A stretch of DNA of 64,000 nucleotides from Shewanella sp. Choline-02u-19 (lineage in GTDB: Bacteria > Pseudomonadota > Gammaproteobacteria > Enterobacterales > Shewanellaceae), in NCBI RefSeq assembly GCF_002836205.1, contig NZ_PJBE01000013.1, forward strand, positions 620,001 to 684,000. Direction: 5' to 3'. Position numbers and translations under genes: made by a program. Shown here piece by piece: positions 18,509-27,548 of this stretch (position 1 is its first letter; every line of letters begins with the position of its first letter). Below the pieces are notes generated by a model. The model was given only the letters and a program-made list of their open reading frames with translations, did no database searches and was not told the DNA's origin.

Positions 18509-18540
18509 CGTGCCAGCGTTGCTGGCACGCTTCTTTTTTC
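18509..18540 (+). terminator. Intrinsic terminator of phhAB
   Basis: A 9-bp GC-rich stem (18509-18517 with 18521-18529) has loop GTT and is followed by a T-rich tract. Confidence 0.88.
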
Positions 18541-18558
18541 TTTATGTTACAAATCTGC

Positions 18559-18576
18559 TGTAAACAAGCCTTGCCA
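18559..18576 (+). promoter_or_regulatory. Weak TyrR-box-like site upstream of tyrR
   Basis: TGTAAA-N6-TTGCCA keeps the left half and the G-N14-C core of the TYR box. It lies 265 bp upstream of tyrR and may mediate autoregulation. The rest of the 300-bp leader shows nothing else that I recognise. Confidence 0.3.
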
Positions 18577-18841
18577 CAACCCTCATAACCTTTTAACGTA
18601 TAGGCGAAATATGCTCAACAGTTATCTGTTCTTCTTATTGGATCAGAGCTTAGCGTCGCTTAATGCTGGTTACTCGCTTCTTATCAGTTTTATTAACTAT
18701 TTGATTGTCTGCGATTCGTCGAAAGTGGGTCGGTGTTTGTCCATTGATGCTGCCACTAAATTAGCTTCAAAGGCCATTAAATAGTTAATGCAATTAGTTT
18801 TATCCCAATAACAATTATTTAGAAAAGGGAACTGCAATAGT

Positions 18842-20386
18842 ATGCGCTTGGAAGTCAGCTGTTTGGACCGAGTCGGTCTAGCGAAAGATATATTATTGAT
18901 AATGGAAGATTATGGGATCAACTTGTTTGCTATCGATGCTAGCAATCAGGGTTTTCTGTATCTGCAATTTGCTGAGGTTAGTTTTGATATGCTCAGTGAG
19001 TTACTGCCGCTCATCCGCAAAGTAGAAGGTGTACATGATGTACGAACCGTCTCCTTTATGCCTTCAGAACAAGAGCATTACGCGTTAAAAACTTTATTAA
19101 AGACGTTGCCTGATTCGGTATTTTCCCTCGATATAAAAGGGCGTATTCGTATTGTGAACGAATCGGCTTTGCATATTATCGGTATGGCTGAACATGAGGT
19201 CATCGAAGAATCTATTGGTCACTGGGTACAAGGCTTCAATTTTAGCCGTTGGTTGAGCGAATCAACCGTACTGGCGCAAGCGACCCGGGTCAATATTGGT
19301 GAGAACGAATATCTGGCCGAAATGTTACCTATCTATTTACCGGACGGTAGTGAAAACCCGATTCTTGCTGGTGCTGTGGTGTCTTTAAAGTCACCGGCCC
19401 GTTTAGGTAAACAGTTTAATGCGTTGCAAAACCAAACAGCAGGTTTTGAAAATGTATTAGCCACAAGCGATAAGATGAAAGAGGTGCTTGTGCAGGCCCG
19501 TAGAATGGCTCAGTTAGACGCGCCATTATTGATCACCGGCGAAACTGGGACCGGTAAAGAGTTGATGTCACGAGCGTGTCATGACGCCAGTATGCGCCGT
19601 GATCAACCTTTTATTGCGATTAATTGCGCCGCTATGCCAGACAGCGCAGCCGAAGAAGAGTTATTTGGCTATGTGAGTAATGGCAGTGTGGTTAAACGCG
19701 GCTTTTTTGAAGAAGCCAAAGGCGGAACGGTCTTTTTAGACGAAATCGCTGAGATGTCTCGATCTGCACAAGTTAAGTTATTACGCTTTTTACAAGACGG
19801 TACCTTTAGACGTGTTGGCGGCGATGAAGAGGTGCGTAGTGATGTTCGGATTATCTGTTCGACGCAAAAAAATCTAGCTGAACTTTGTCAAAGTGGTGAA
19901 TTTAGAGAAGATCTTTATTACCGTATCCACGTATTAGGCTTTCATGTGCCATCTTTGCGCGAGCGAAAAGTTGACGTTATTCCACTGACAGAAATGTTTT
20001 TGGAGCATTATAGCCAGCAATTATCTATTCCTATTCGTCGTATTTCAGGTGCGTGCCGTGAACATCTGCTGGGTTATGCTTGGCCTGGCAATATACGTCA
20101 GCTTAAAAATGCCATTTTTAGGGCTGTATCAATGTGGGATGGCAGTGCGGAATTGACGGTAGACCAGCTTAAATTACCATCATACGCTGAAGGTTTTGGC
20201 TATTTTGATCATCAATTCGAGGGCAGCCTTGAGCAAGCGATGAAGCAATTTGAAGCCAGTTTACTGCGTCGATTATATCCTGCTTACCCAAGTACACGCC
20301 AATTAGCTAAAAAGTTAGGAGTGTCTCACACTGCTATTGCGAATAAGTTGCGTGAATACAAAATAAGTAAGCAAAAAACCTTGTAA
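18842..20386 (+). CDS. tyrR: Transcriptional regulator TyrR
   Basis: A 514-residue regulator matching E. coli TyrR (513). It has an N-terminal ACT domain (MRLEVSCLDRVGLAKD), a PAS domain (ALKTLLKTLPDSVFSLD), and an AAA+ module with Walker A GETGTGKE and DEIAEMS. The C-terminal Fis-type helix-turn-helix reads PSTRQLAKKLGVSHTAIANKLREY. The sigma-54 contact motif GAFTGA is replaced by a divergent sequence, as in E. coli TyrR, which works with sigma-70. It binds aromatic amino acids. Here it probably controls phenylalanine and tyrosine degradation; TYR-box candidates lie upstream of phhA and the fumarylacetoacetase gene. Confidence 0.94.
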   Translation: MRLEVSCLDRVGLAKDILLIMEDYGINLFAIDASNQGFLYLQFAEVSFDMLSELLPLIRKVEGVHDVRTVSFMPSEQEHYALKTLLKTLPDSVFSLDIKGRIRIVNESALHIIGMAEHEVIEESIGHWVQGFNFSRWLSESTVLAQATRVNIGENEYLAEMLPIYLPDGSENPILAGAVVSLKSPARLGKQFNALQNQTAGFENVLATSDKMKEVLVQARRMAQLDAPLLITGETGTGKELMSRACHDASMRRDQPFIAINCAAMPDSAAEEELFGYVSNGSVVKRGFFEEAKGGTVFLDEIAEMSRSAQVKLLRFLQDGTFRRVGGDEEVRSDVRIICSTQKNLAELCQSGEFREDLYYRIHVLGFHVPSLRERKVDVIPLTEMFLEHYSQQLSIPIRRISGACREHLLGYAWPGNIRQLKNAIFRAVSMWDGSAELTVDQLKLPSYAEGFGYFDHQFEGSLEQAMKQFEASLLRRLYPAYPSTRQLAKKLGVSHTAIANKLREYKISKQKTL

Positions 20387-20441
20387 CAACGGGTTGCCAG
20401 TCATTGCTTGCTTTAGCAGCGATAAATCATCAATAACCCCC

Positions 20442-20470
20442 ATTACAGCCTATTTTATATAGGCTGTAAT
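20442..20470. repeat. Perfect 12-bp inverted repeat after tyrR
   Basis: Arms 20442-20453 and 20459-20470 are separated by 5 nt. It could be a tyrR terminator, although no T tract follows. The last six bases are also the left half of a TYR box. Confidence 0.6.
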
Positions 20471-20482
20471 CATATGTTTACA
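20465..20482 (+). promoter_or_regulatory. Strong TyrR box upstream of fumarylacetoacetase gene
   Basis: TGTAAT-CATATG-TTTACA matches 11 of the 12 consensus positions of the TYR box. It lies 167 bp upstream of the gene and just downstream of tyrR. Binding by TyrR is inferred. Confidence 0.65.
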
Positions 20483-20505
20483 AACTAGGGGCCATTCTAC
20501 ATAAA

Positions 20506-20521
20506 TGTGATTTGGCTCACG
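20506..20521 (+). promoter_or_regulatory. CRP-like site upstream of fumarylacetoacetase gene
   Basis: TGTGA-TTTGGC-TCACG is one base off the CRP core TGTGA-N6-TCACA. It lies 24 bp downstream of the TYR box, suggesting joint control by carbon status and aromatic amino acids. Confidence 0.55.
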
Positions 20522-20648
20522 CTATTCCACTATTGCCATAGTTAATGCATATTTCTATGCAAAGTAGATTTAGGCGTCAGCTTGATCCATTTAAAACAGC
20601 ATGCAAAAGCTGGGATAATCAGCTAGCCACATTTTATTAGGAGTGAGT

Positions 20649-21635
20649 ATGAAGTTAGCAAGTTATGATAATGGACGCCGTGACGGCCAGTTAATGTTAG
20701 TTAGCCGAGATCTAACTAAAGCGGTTGCAGTGCCCGCTATTGCTCATACTATGCAGCAGTTGCTAGATGCATGGGATCTACTTAACCCACAGTTGGTTGA
20801 GCTTTATGATGCATTGAACGAAGGTTTGATGGATAACGCAATCGCATTTGACGAAGCTAAGTGCCTATCACCGCTTCCAAGAGCTTATCAATGGGCCGAT
20901 TGTAGTGCTTATGTAAACCATGTTGAATTGGTACGTAAGGCTCGTGGGGCTGAGATGCCAGCAACATTTTGGACAGATCCGTTAGTTTATCAAGGTGGCT
21001 CAGATTGTTTTATTGCACCTAAAGCCGACATCCTATTAGCGAGTGAAGAGTGGGGCATTGATTTTGAATCTGAAATTGCCGTGATCACCGATGATGTGCC
21101 AATGGGAATTACAACAGAAAATGCAGCTAAGCACATTAAACTGTTAATGCTGGTTAACGATGTGTCCCTAAGAAACTTGATCCCAGGAGAATTAGCCAAA
21201 GGTTTTGGTTTCTTCCAAGCTAAGCCTTCAAGTAGTTTTTCACCTGTAGCGGTAACGCCGGATGAGCTAAACGACAAGTGGCAAGATAGTAAAGTACATC
21301 TGCCATTAATCACTCATCTGAATAATGAACTGTTTGGTCGTCCAAACGCGGGTGTCGACATGACGTTCAACTTCAGCCAATTGGTATCTCACGTGGCTAA
21401 GAGTCGTCCTTTAGGGGCTGGTGCCATTATTGGTTCTGGAACGATTTCTAACTATGACCGCAGTGCTGGCTCAAGCTGTCTTGCTGAGACTCGTATGCTT
21501 GAAACCATTGCAGAAGGTAAGCCATCGACGCCATTTATGCGCTTTGGCGACCGTGTTCGTATTGAAATGCTTGATGAAAATGAGCATTCAATATTTGGCA
21601 CAATTGACCAGCAGGTTGTTGAGTATAAAGCTTGA
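20649..21635 (+). CDS. Fumarylacetoacetate hydrolase family protein
   Basis: A 328-residue FAA-hydrolase-fold protein with metal-binding acidic residues in EWGIDFESEIAVITDDVP and the motifs LLMLVNDVSLRN, KPSSSFSP and GAGAIIGSGTISN. The expected reaction is cleavage of fumarylacetoacetate to fumarate and acetoacetate, the last step of tyrosine catabolism through homogentisate. ATG 20649 has AGGAG 5 nt upstream; a GTG at 20643 is less likely. The next gene, maiA, supplies its substrate. The homogentisate-forming and ring-opening dioxygenases are not in this window. Confidence 0.88.
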   Translation: MKLASYDNGRRDGQLMLVSRDLTKAVAVPAIAHTMQQLLDAWDLLNPQLVELYDALNEGLMDNAIAFDEAKCLSPLPRAYQWADCSAYVNHVELVRKARGAEMPATFWTDPLVYQGGSDCFIAPKADILLASEEWGIDFESEIAVITDDVPMGITTENAAKHIKLLMLVNDVSLRNLIPGELAKGFGFFQAKPSSSFSPVAVTPDELNDKWQDSKVHLPLITHLNNELFGRPNAGVDMTFNFSQLVSHVAKSRPLGAGAIIGSGTISNYDRSAGSSCLAETRMLETIAEGKPSTPFMRFGDRVRIEMLDENEHSIFGTIDQQVVEYKA

Positions 21636-21727
21636 TTTTTAGCCTAAGCCATTGATGTACTTAGCAAGATGAAGAGTTAATTCGTAAAGAGTTAGCTCTT
21701 TTTTATTTTTAGGCTGTTGGGTTTAGA

Positions 21728-21745
21728 TAATACCAATGGCATTAA
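21728..21745. repeat. Short dispersed repeat, TAATACCA end motif
   Basis: TAATACCAATGGCATTAA resembles both ends of the element at 57013-57329 and another copy at 26278-26295. It is possibly a solo end of a small non-autonomous element. Confidence 0.35.
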
Positions 21746-21852
21746 ATAAGTCGTTAATACAGAAGCGCTCAGGCTTCAACTCAATACGTATTGATGAGAT
21801 ATTGGTTGCTCGCTTGTGAGTCAGTGCAATTGATATAATAGGGAATTTAACA

Positions 21853-22509
21853 ATGATGAAATTATATGGATACTGGCGTTCAAGCGCTGCTTACCGTGTG
21901 CGTATCGCGCTTAATTGCAAAGGACTAACTGCTGAGCAAATTTCTGTTCATCTAGTCAAAAATGGTGGTGAGCAACATCAGTCTCAATACACTGCCTTGA
22001 ATGCACAGGAGTTGGTGCCTACATTGGTGACAACAGATGAAGATGGCCAAGAGTGGGTGTTAACGCAGTCACTTGCGATAATCGAGTACCTTGAAGATAA
22101 GTATAGCAATAGTCCACTTTTACCTATCGGTGCTTTTGACAAAGCCATTGTAAGAGCGATGGCGCTGACGGTAGCGTGTGAAATTCATCCTTTGAATAAC
22201 TTAAAAGTATTGCAGTATTTGGCCGCAGAGTTAGAGACTAGCGATAGCGCAAAAACGGCGTGGTATCACAGCTGGGTAAATCAGGGGTTTGCTGCATTAG
22301 AACAGCAATTGGCACAATATAGTGGTGATTTCTGTTTTGGCGATAACATCACGTTAGCTGACCTATGTCTGGTGCCGCAAGTTTATAACGCAGAGCGATT
22401 TAACGTTGACATGACGTTATTTCCTAATATTGTACGGGTTAATGCACATTGCTTAGCTCAACAAGTTTTTATTGATGCGATTCCCGAGAATCAACACGAC
22501 GCGGTATAG
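21853..22509 (+). CDS. maiA: Maleylacetoacetate isomerase MaiA (zeta-class GST)
   Basis: A 218-residue glutathione S-transferase-fold protein. The zeta-class signature SSAAYRVRIALN lies near residue 10, with QELVPTL, TQSLAIIEYLE and CEIHPLNNLKVLQYL. It isomerises maleylacetoacetate to fumarylacetoacetate using glutathione. It is 217 bp after the hydrolase gene, which uses the product. Two consecutive ATG codons occur at the start, with GGGAA upstream. A hairpin inside the convergent lysR gene probably ends its transcript. Confidence 0.92.
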   Translation: MMKLYGYWRSSAAYRVRIALNCKGLTAEQISVHLVKNGGEQHQSQYTALNAQELVPTLVTTDEDGQEWVLTQSLAIIEYLEDKYSNSPLLPIGAFDKAIVRAMALTVACEIHPLNNLKVLQYLAAELETSDSAKTAWYHSWVNQGFAALEQQLAQYSGDFCFGDNITLADLCLVPQVYNAERFNVDMTLFPNIVRVNAHCLAQQVFIDAIPENQHDAV

Positions 22510-22530
22510 GCTAATGCTTAGCGGCCATTT

Positions 22531-23412
22531 CTAGCGGTTTTGCATTAAGAATTCGACAAACGCCCGATCGGCTTTACTGATTGGGCGTTGTTTTTTCCAA
22601 GCTATATGCAGGTCTAAATACACTGGCGGTTCAAAAGGCTTTGCCAATATATTATCATGCGGTTCAATCACCATCTCTAAAACACTGGTAATCCCATACT
22701 CTTGGGCAACCACTTGTTTGATAAGATTGATAAGATTAGTTTCAAACGCAATACTGGCATTGAGGCCCAATAACTCAGCCTGTGCAAGCATCCATTCTCG
22801 ATGAAAGTATCCCTGTTTAAATAGGACTAAATCGTGTTGAAAAAACTGTTCAAGGGGCACGGAAGCTTGATCGGCTAACGGATGATGTTTACCTACGGCA
22901 ACGACCATCTGTTCTTGCAGTAAAAGGTGACTTTCAAAGTTTTCGTTCAAATCGTTGGCAGTAATGATGGCGATATCGACATCTTCTCGTAGCAGCATTT
23001 TTAACGTGTCACGAGTACCACCTTCAAATAATGATAACTTCAAGTCCGGATGTTGATGCCTAAAAGCCATTAACCGACTTGGCAGATAGAAAGAGCCTAG
23101 CATACCAGGAACGGCTACTCTCACCTCACCTTTGGTTAAGTTCGCCATTGCTTTGATATGGGCTTCTGCTTGCGCCATATTTTTAATAATAAGCGTTGCG
23201 TGTTGATGTAGTGCACGTCCCTCAGCCGTTAAAGAAAGCGTCTTACTGCGTTTGTGGGCGCCTCTGTCTACTAAGGTGACTCCGAGTGAGTCTTCTAACC
23301 TTTTTATGCTCTGGCTCAGTGCTGGTTGCGCTATGTTTAATTGTTGCGCGGCTTTAGTAAAGCTTCCTGAGGTTATCAATGCATCAAGATGTTTTAACTG
23401 TTTTATATCCAT
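22531..23412 (-). CDS. LysR-family transcriptional regulator
   Basis: A 293-residue LysR-type regulator with an N-terminal helix-turn-helix (SFTKAAQQLNIAQPALSQSIKRLED) and a substrate-binding domain (GEVRVAVPGMLGSFYLP). It is divergent from an MFS transporter gene whose expression it probably controls. The short intergenic region contains a T-N11-A type dyad. The effector is unknown. Confidence 0.88.
   Translation of the reverse strand: MDIKQLKHLDALITSGSFTKAAQQLNIAQPALSQSIKRLEDSLGVTLVDRGAHKRSKTLSLTAEGRALHQHATLIIKNMAQAEAHIKAMANLTKGEVRVAVPGMLGSFYLPSRLMAFRHQHPDLKLSLFEGGTRDTLKMLLREDVDIAIITANDLNENFESHLLLQEQMVVAVGKHHPLADQASVPLEQFFQHDLVLFKQGYFHREWMLAQAELLGLNASIAFETNLINLIKQVVAQEYGITSVLEMVIEPHDNILAKPFEPPVYLDLHIAWKKQRPISKADRAFVEFLMQNR
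22559..22596 (+). terminator. Probable maiA terminator inside the end of the convergent lysR gene
   Basis: An 11-bp stem with one G-T pair (22559-22569 with 22579-22589) has a 9-nt loop, followed by G and six T residues on the plus strand. It lies within the last codons of the minus-strand LysR gene, so coding sequence and terminator are superimposed. Confidence 0.6.
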
Positions 23413-23520
23413 AGCAAACCCACTTAAGGCGGAACGACGAAATGTTTTGTTCTCGAGTGCTTATACTGCCAATTTTGAAGTTAACTTTCCATAACAAAAA
23501 TCAATGAATAGAGCTGTTTT

Positions 23521-23543
23521 TAGTTATTATCGTTATGTAACTA
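23521..23543. promoter_or_regulatory. Candidate LysR operator
   Basis: TAGTTA and TAACTA arms are separated by exactly 11 bp, the interrupted dyad (T-N11-A) bound by LysR-type regulators. It lies between the divergent lysR and MFS genes. Confidence 0.4.
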
Positions 23544-23594
23544 GCATTGCTATGATCATCGGACTGAGACAACGTTGTGAAGAGTCATATTATT

Positions 23595-24821
23595 ATGAGC
23601 AATACTGCTGTGCAGGTTAACGATAAGCGCGAACTACAATTAATTGGCGGTTTATCTATTGCTTCGATTGTTATTTTTATCAATTTGTATCTTGTTCAGG
23701 GAATGCTACCGCTTATTGCCGAGTCATTTTCGGTGTCAAAAACACATGCGACTTTATTGTTATCGGTGACAAGCTTCACGATGGCATTTTCGTTGCTACT
23801 GTTTGCAGTTCTGTCAGATCGTATCGGCCGTAAACGCCCGATCATTATTAGCCTTTATCTGCTCGTTATTGTGGATATAATTGCAATATTTATTGGTGAT
23901 TTCAGTCAACTTGTTGCATTGCGAATGGTACAAGGGGTTTTACTCGCTTCAGTGCCCGCGATGGCAATGGCTTATTTTAAAGATGAGCTTGGTGGCAATG
24001 TGCTGTTAAAAGCGGGGGCCATTTATATTGCAGCGAACAGTGTTGGTGGTATAACGGGTAGGTTGCTTGGCGGTATGATGTCTGAATATTTGCAATGGCA
24101 TGAGGCAATGGCGCTGTTGGCTGCTTTATCGCTCATTGGCACGATACTCGCTGCAACGATGTTACCTGACAGTCAGTTTGTTAAGCCTAAGCTTGGACTT
24201 GGAAAATTGGCTGTGCAATCAGATTTAAAAGGATTTTATCACCATCTAGCTAACCCAAAGTTGAGATTGATTTATCTTGTAGGTGGCGTCGCATTCATGG
24301 TGATGGTCAATCAGTTTAGCTATATACAACTGCATTTAATGGCGAGCCCCTTCATGCAGGGACCTTTTGAGGTAACCTTGATCTTCCTTTGTTATTCAAG
24401 CGGTACATATGCATCGTATCGTAGTGCCAAATGGATTAGTAAACTGGGCATTAAGCGTGTATTTAGTTTGTCAGTTCTCGCGTTAATGCTAGGGACACTA
24501 TTTACCCTTTTTGATAGTGTGATTACCATCTACATAGGGTTTCTGGTCTCCTCATTTGGTTTTTTTCTTATTCACAGCAGTTGTAATGCTTGGGTTGCGT
24601 TTATCGCTAAGCAACATCGTGCAAAAGCCACAGCGCTGTACTTATGCAGTTACTATCTAGGCGCTGCCATTGGCGGACCTTATTTGTTACCTTTTTGGCA
24701 ACATTGGGGTTGGCAAGGTGTTGTATTCGGTTCAATGATTTGCTTGAGTGTACTGGCTGTACTCGTCAATAAGTTAATATCGCCTGCGAATGCAAAAAGC
24801 CCAGTGTCATTTACTGCTTAA
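23595..24821 (+). CDS. MFS transporter (YnfM-like)
   Basis: A 408-residue major facilitator protein with about twelve hydrophobic segments and the loop 2-3 motif LSDRIGRKRPI. The N-terminal region (FINLYLVQGMLPLIAESF, SKTHATLLLSVTSFTMAFSLL) resembles E. coli YnfM. The substrate is unknown; drug or small-acid efflux is likely for this group. ATG 23595 (MSNTAVQV) is preferred to a GTG at 23577 because GAAGAG sits upstream of it. It is divergent from, and probably regulated by, the LysR gene. Confidence 0.84.
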   Translation: MSNTAVQVNDKRELQLIGGLSIASIVIFINLYLVQGMLPLIAESFSVSKTHATLLLSVTSFTMAFSLLLFAVLSDRIGRKRPIIISLYLLVIVDIIAIFIGDFSQLVALRMVQGVLLASVPAMAMAYFKDELGGNVLLKAGAIYIAANSVGGITGRLLGGMMSEYLQWHEAMALLAALSLIGTILAATMLPDSQFVKPKLGLGKLAVQSDLKGFYHHLANPKLRLIYLVGGVAFMVMVNQFSYIQLHLMASPFMQGPFEVTLIFLCYSSGTYASYRSAKWISKLGIKRVFSLSVLALMLGTLFTLFDSVITIYIGFLVSSFGFFLIHSSCNAWVAFIAKQHRAKATALYLCSYYLGAAIGGPYLLPFWQHWGWQGVVFGSMICLSVLAVLVNKLISPANAKSPVSFTA

Positions 24822-24966
24822 CATATATTAATTAATACCGGGGTTTATGCTGAGCTGTTTTTAAAGCCCATCTTTATGGATTGGGACAATGTGAAATACC
24901 CAGCGACTAAAGTGCACTGGGTTACTCGGTACCATTCGATAAATAGCCCATTGCTGCTTAACTTAT

Positions 24967-26205
24967 TTAAGCTGGTGCACTCGAGGGTTGTGGCCATATT
25001 TTTGCCCGGTAATGGCCATGAAAGAACACCGCAGCTGCAAAAAATGTGACTAAAGCCCCACTGAGTAAAGCCCATTTCACATCAAGTATACTCAATATAC
25101 TGCCAAGTCCCGCAGCGAGTAGGTTACCTAAGCAGAATATAGTCACCAACATTCCCATCAGTTGTCCCTGTGCGTTGTTGTGGTATGAATTCGATAAGTA
25201 CACTGGCAGGAAACCGTTATAAATGGCTATTCCTGCGCCCATTAGTGCGAAACAAATTAAATATAGCTGGCTGGTGAGAAAGGGAAGCGCGGTAAGGGCA
25301 GAGCCAAAGATAATGACTCCCATTAAGCCTGCTCTAGCATGTGACATTGTTTGCTGAATTTTTGGGTTAATCCAAATGCTGGTAAAAATCATACATGCCG
25401 TTAAGAATACGGTAGCCCAACTAATATCTACCGGGGTGTAGCTGAATTGCCTGACTAAAAATAGGGGGTAGAATTCGTAGTAGAGATTGACTCCCATAGT
25501 TAACAATAAGTACAGCATAAAAAAACGGCGTAAATCAACTTGGCGCAGCAGTACAAGGCTTGAAGCATTGCTTGGTGCATTGGTCGTTTCGTTTAGGCTT
25601 GATGGCATGAGGAAGTGACTTAATCCTGCGCATAAGAAACATGCAATAGCCGCGACAATAAATACCGTTTCAATCCCCGAATAAATTAAATAGCCACCCA
25701 TAAGAGGACCTAATAAATACCCACCGTAGCCCATTGCACTAATGAGAGAAAAGCTGCGAGTTTTATCGATGATAGGGTGAAGGTCCGCTGCGATTGCACG
25801 GGCAATCGAAATATTGCCTTCGCACACACCGGTCATTAGCCTTGCGATACAAAATAGCGCAAAGTTACCAGAGAGTGCAGCGAAAGCGGTTGCACTATAG
25901 CCAATACCACTGCCCACTAAGGTGAGAGTTAATAAGCGACGCCTACCGTAACTATCAGATAAAGCGCCAATAAAAGAACTACCTATAATAATGCCTAAGG
26001 GGTAGACACCTAATACTATGCCTAACAACAGCTCTTTAGGTAGACCTTGAAACTGAGTTAATGCACTTTCACCTTGTTCGAAAAGCGGCGCTAAGATGGG
26101 GTAGGGAAGGGCAATACCAGCAACACTGATAAGCGTCACTATTAAAGTGATCATCAGTATTTTTTTTGCTTCAGCTTGAGTCGTGCGAGTAGACATCTTT
26201 TTCAT
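24967..26205 (-). CDS. MFS transporter, drug:H+ antiporter type
   Basis: A 412-residue protein with about twelve membrane segments and the MFS motif GALSDSYGRRRLL after segment 2, then GRLMTG-like ARLMTGVCEGNI. The overall pattern resembles TetA/Bcr-type DHA1 exporters. The substrate cannot be told from sequence. A second ATG lies three codons downstream (26196). It stands alone and is convergent with the preceding MFS gene. Confidence 0.82.
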   Translation of the reverse strand: MKKMSTRTTQAEAKKILMITLIVTLISVAGIALPYPILAPLFEQGESALTQFQGLPKELLLGIVLGVYPLGIIIGSSFIGALSDSYGRRRLLTLTLVGSGIGYSATAFAALSGNFALFCIARLMTGVCEGNISIARAIAADLHPIIDKTRSFSLISAMGYGGYLLGPLMGGYLIYSGIETVFIVAAIACFLCAGLSHFLMPSSLNETTNAPSNASSLVLLRQVDLRRFFMLYLLLTMGVNLYYEFYPLFLVRQFSYTPVDISWATVFLTACMIFTSIWINPKIQQTMSHARAGLMGVIIFGSALTALPFLTSQLYLICFALMGAGIAIYNGFLPVYLSNSYHNNAQGQLMGMLVTIFCLGNLLAAGLGSILSILDVKWALLSGALVTFFAAAVFFHGHYRAKIWPQPSSAPA

Positions 26206-26277
26206 ATTTAGCTTTATCTGGTAATGATATAGCTAAATATTACATGTACAGCAAGTTAAGTAAATAAAAAAGCTTAC

Positions 26278-26295
26278 TTAATGCGATTGGTATTA
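26278..26295. repeat. Short dispersed repeat, TAATACCA end motif (reverse)
   Basis: TTAATGCGATTGGTATTA is the reverse complement of the end motif seen at 21728 and 57013. The surrounding 26206-26653 intergenic region shows no gene and no second end. Confidence 0.35.
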
Positions 26296-26653
26296 ATTAT
26301 CGTGCTGGATAAAAGATGTCATCTTTGATGGCAAGTTAACCCTATAGGTCAAAGGCTATCAACAATCAGCGTCCTGAGTTCAAGTGAATACAACTAATTT
26401 TAAGTGATGCTTTTTAGATATGCTGAGGTCATTTTATGAAGTGAGATAATGAGGTGTTCTGACAAAGTGACTTTTTTATGCTTGTTGGCGTAAGCCTTTG
26501 AGCATTTATCGCGGTTTAATATCTTGTCGATATGGTTCATTTATGCCTTCTGCAATATCGACGCTACTACATCGAAGTAGACAGCAGATGATTGAAGCAA
26601 ATAGCGATTATATGTCAAATATATCTAGCAGAGCTAAACGGTATTGATGAGTA

Positions 26654-26881
26654 TTATTTAGTCGGATTTATCTGGTGCATCACAGTGTCGCTAGGAAGCA
26701 ACTCAAGGTGACCTTGCTCGTCGAAATACCAACCCGTAATGAAACCCTTTTGACGCATTCTGACTAAGTTTTGCATGACTTCTTTTGCTTCTACAAGCGC
26801 AGTTTGTTGATCGTATTGATACGTGAGCTTTAAGTAGGCGGCAATACTCGAAAGTGAAGCCGATTGACTAACGTCAGCCAT
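26654..26881 (-). CDS. Conserved-looking hypothetical protein, 75 residues
   Basis: A short soluble protein (starts MADVSQSAS) with a predicted helical middle (TALVEAKEVMQNLVRMRQ) and a short strand-rich end (GFITGWYFDEQGHLELLP). I do not recognise it. An upstream in-frame ATG (26905) has no better ribosome-binding site. It lies 107 bp downstream of the last tRNA-Val gene on the same strand with no obvious terminator between, so read-through from the tRNA operon is possible. Confidence 0.5.
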   Translation of the reverse strand: MADVSQSASLSSIAAYLKLTYQYDQQTALVEAKEVMQNLVRMRQKGFITGWYFDEQGHLELLPSDTVMHQINPTK

Positions 26882-26988
26882 GAGATTCATCCAAAAATAG
26901 AACATACTAAAGGATAGTTGAAATTGGGAAGTACTGAAGAAAAATAGATAAAGAAATGGTGTGTAACATCGAATCTAGAGGGGAAATA

Positions 26989-27064
26989 TGGTGGTCGATA
27001 CTGGGCTCGAACCAGTGACCCCCTCCTTGTAAGGGAGGTGCTCTCCCAGCTGAGCTAATCGACC
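26989..27064 (-). tRNA. tRNA-Val(UAC), copy 9 in transcription order
   Basis: A 76-nt cloverleaf with encoded CCA and anticodon TAC in loop CTTACAA flanked by CTCC/GGAG pairs. It matches E. coli tRNA-Val(UAC) in the D and anticodon arms. It is the most distal gene of the operon. Confidence 0.97.
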
Positions 27065-27110
27065 TGGGGCTTACTCATTGTACTAACGGTTATTCTCTTT
27101 AGTAAGAGAA

Positions 27111-27186
27111 TGGTGGTCGATACTGGGCTCGAACCAGTGACCCCCTCCTTGTAAGGGAGGTGCTCTCCCAGCTGAGCTAATCGACC
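27111..27186 (-). tRNA. tRNA-Val(UAC), copy 8
   Basis: Identical to the other eight copies, with encoded CCA. The spacer to its neighbour is part of the near-identical 120-122 bp repeat unit. Confidence 0.97.
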
Positions 27187-27231
27187 TGGGGCTTACTCAT
27201 TGTACTAACTGTTATTCTCTTTAGCAGAGAA

Positions 27232-27307
27232 TGGTGGTCGATACTGGGCTCGAACCAGTGACCCCCTCCTTGTAAGGGAGGTGCTCTCCCAGCTGAGCTA
27301 ATCGACC
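27232..27307 (-). tRNA. tRNA-Val(UAC), copy 7
   Basis: An identical 76-nt gene with encoded CCA and anticodon TAC, in the tandem-repeat part of the operon. Confidence 0.97.
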
Positions 27308-27352
27308 TGGGGCTTATTCATTGTACTAACTGTTATTCTCTTTAGCAGAGAA

Positions 27353-27428
27353 TGGTGGTCGATACTGGGCTCGAACCAGTGACCCCCTCCTTGTAAGGGA
27401 GGTGCTCTCCCAGCTGAGCTAATCGACC
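27353..27428 (-). tRNA. tRNA-Val(UAC), copy 6
   Basis: An identical 76-nt gene with encoded CCA and anticodon TAC. The spacer matches those of copies 5 and 7 almost exactly. Confidence 0.97.
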
Positions 27429-27472
27429 TGGGCTTACTCATTGTACTAACTGTTATTCTCTTTAGCAGAGAA

Positions 27473-27548
27473 TGGTGGTCGATACTGGGCTCGAACCAGT
27501 GACCCCCTCCTTGTAAGGGAGGTGCTCTCCCAGCTGAGCTAATCGACC
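27473..27548 (-). tRNA. tRNA-Val(UAC), copy 5
   Basis: An identical 76-nt gene with encoded CCA and anticodon TAC. Confidence 0.97.
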
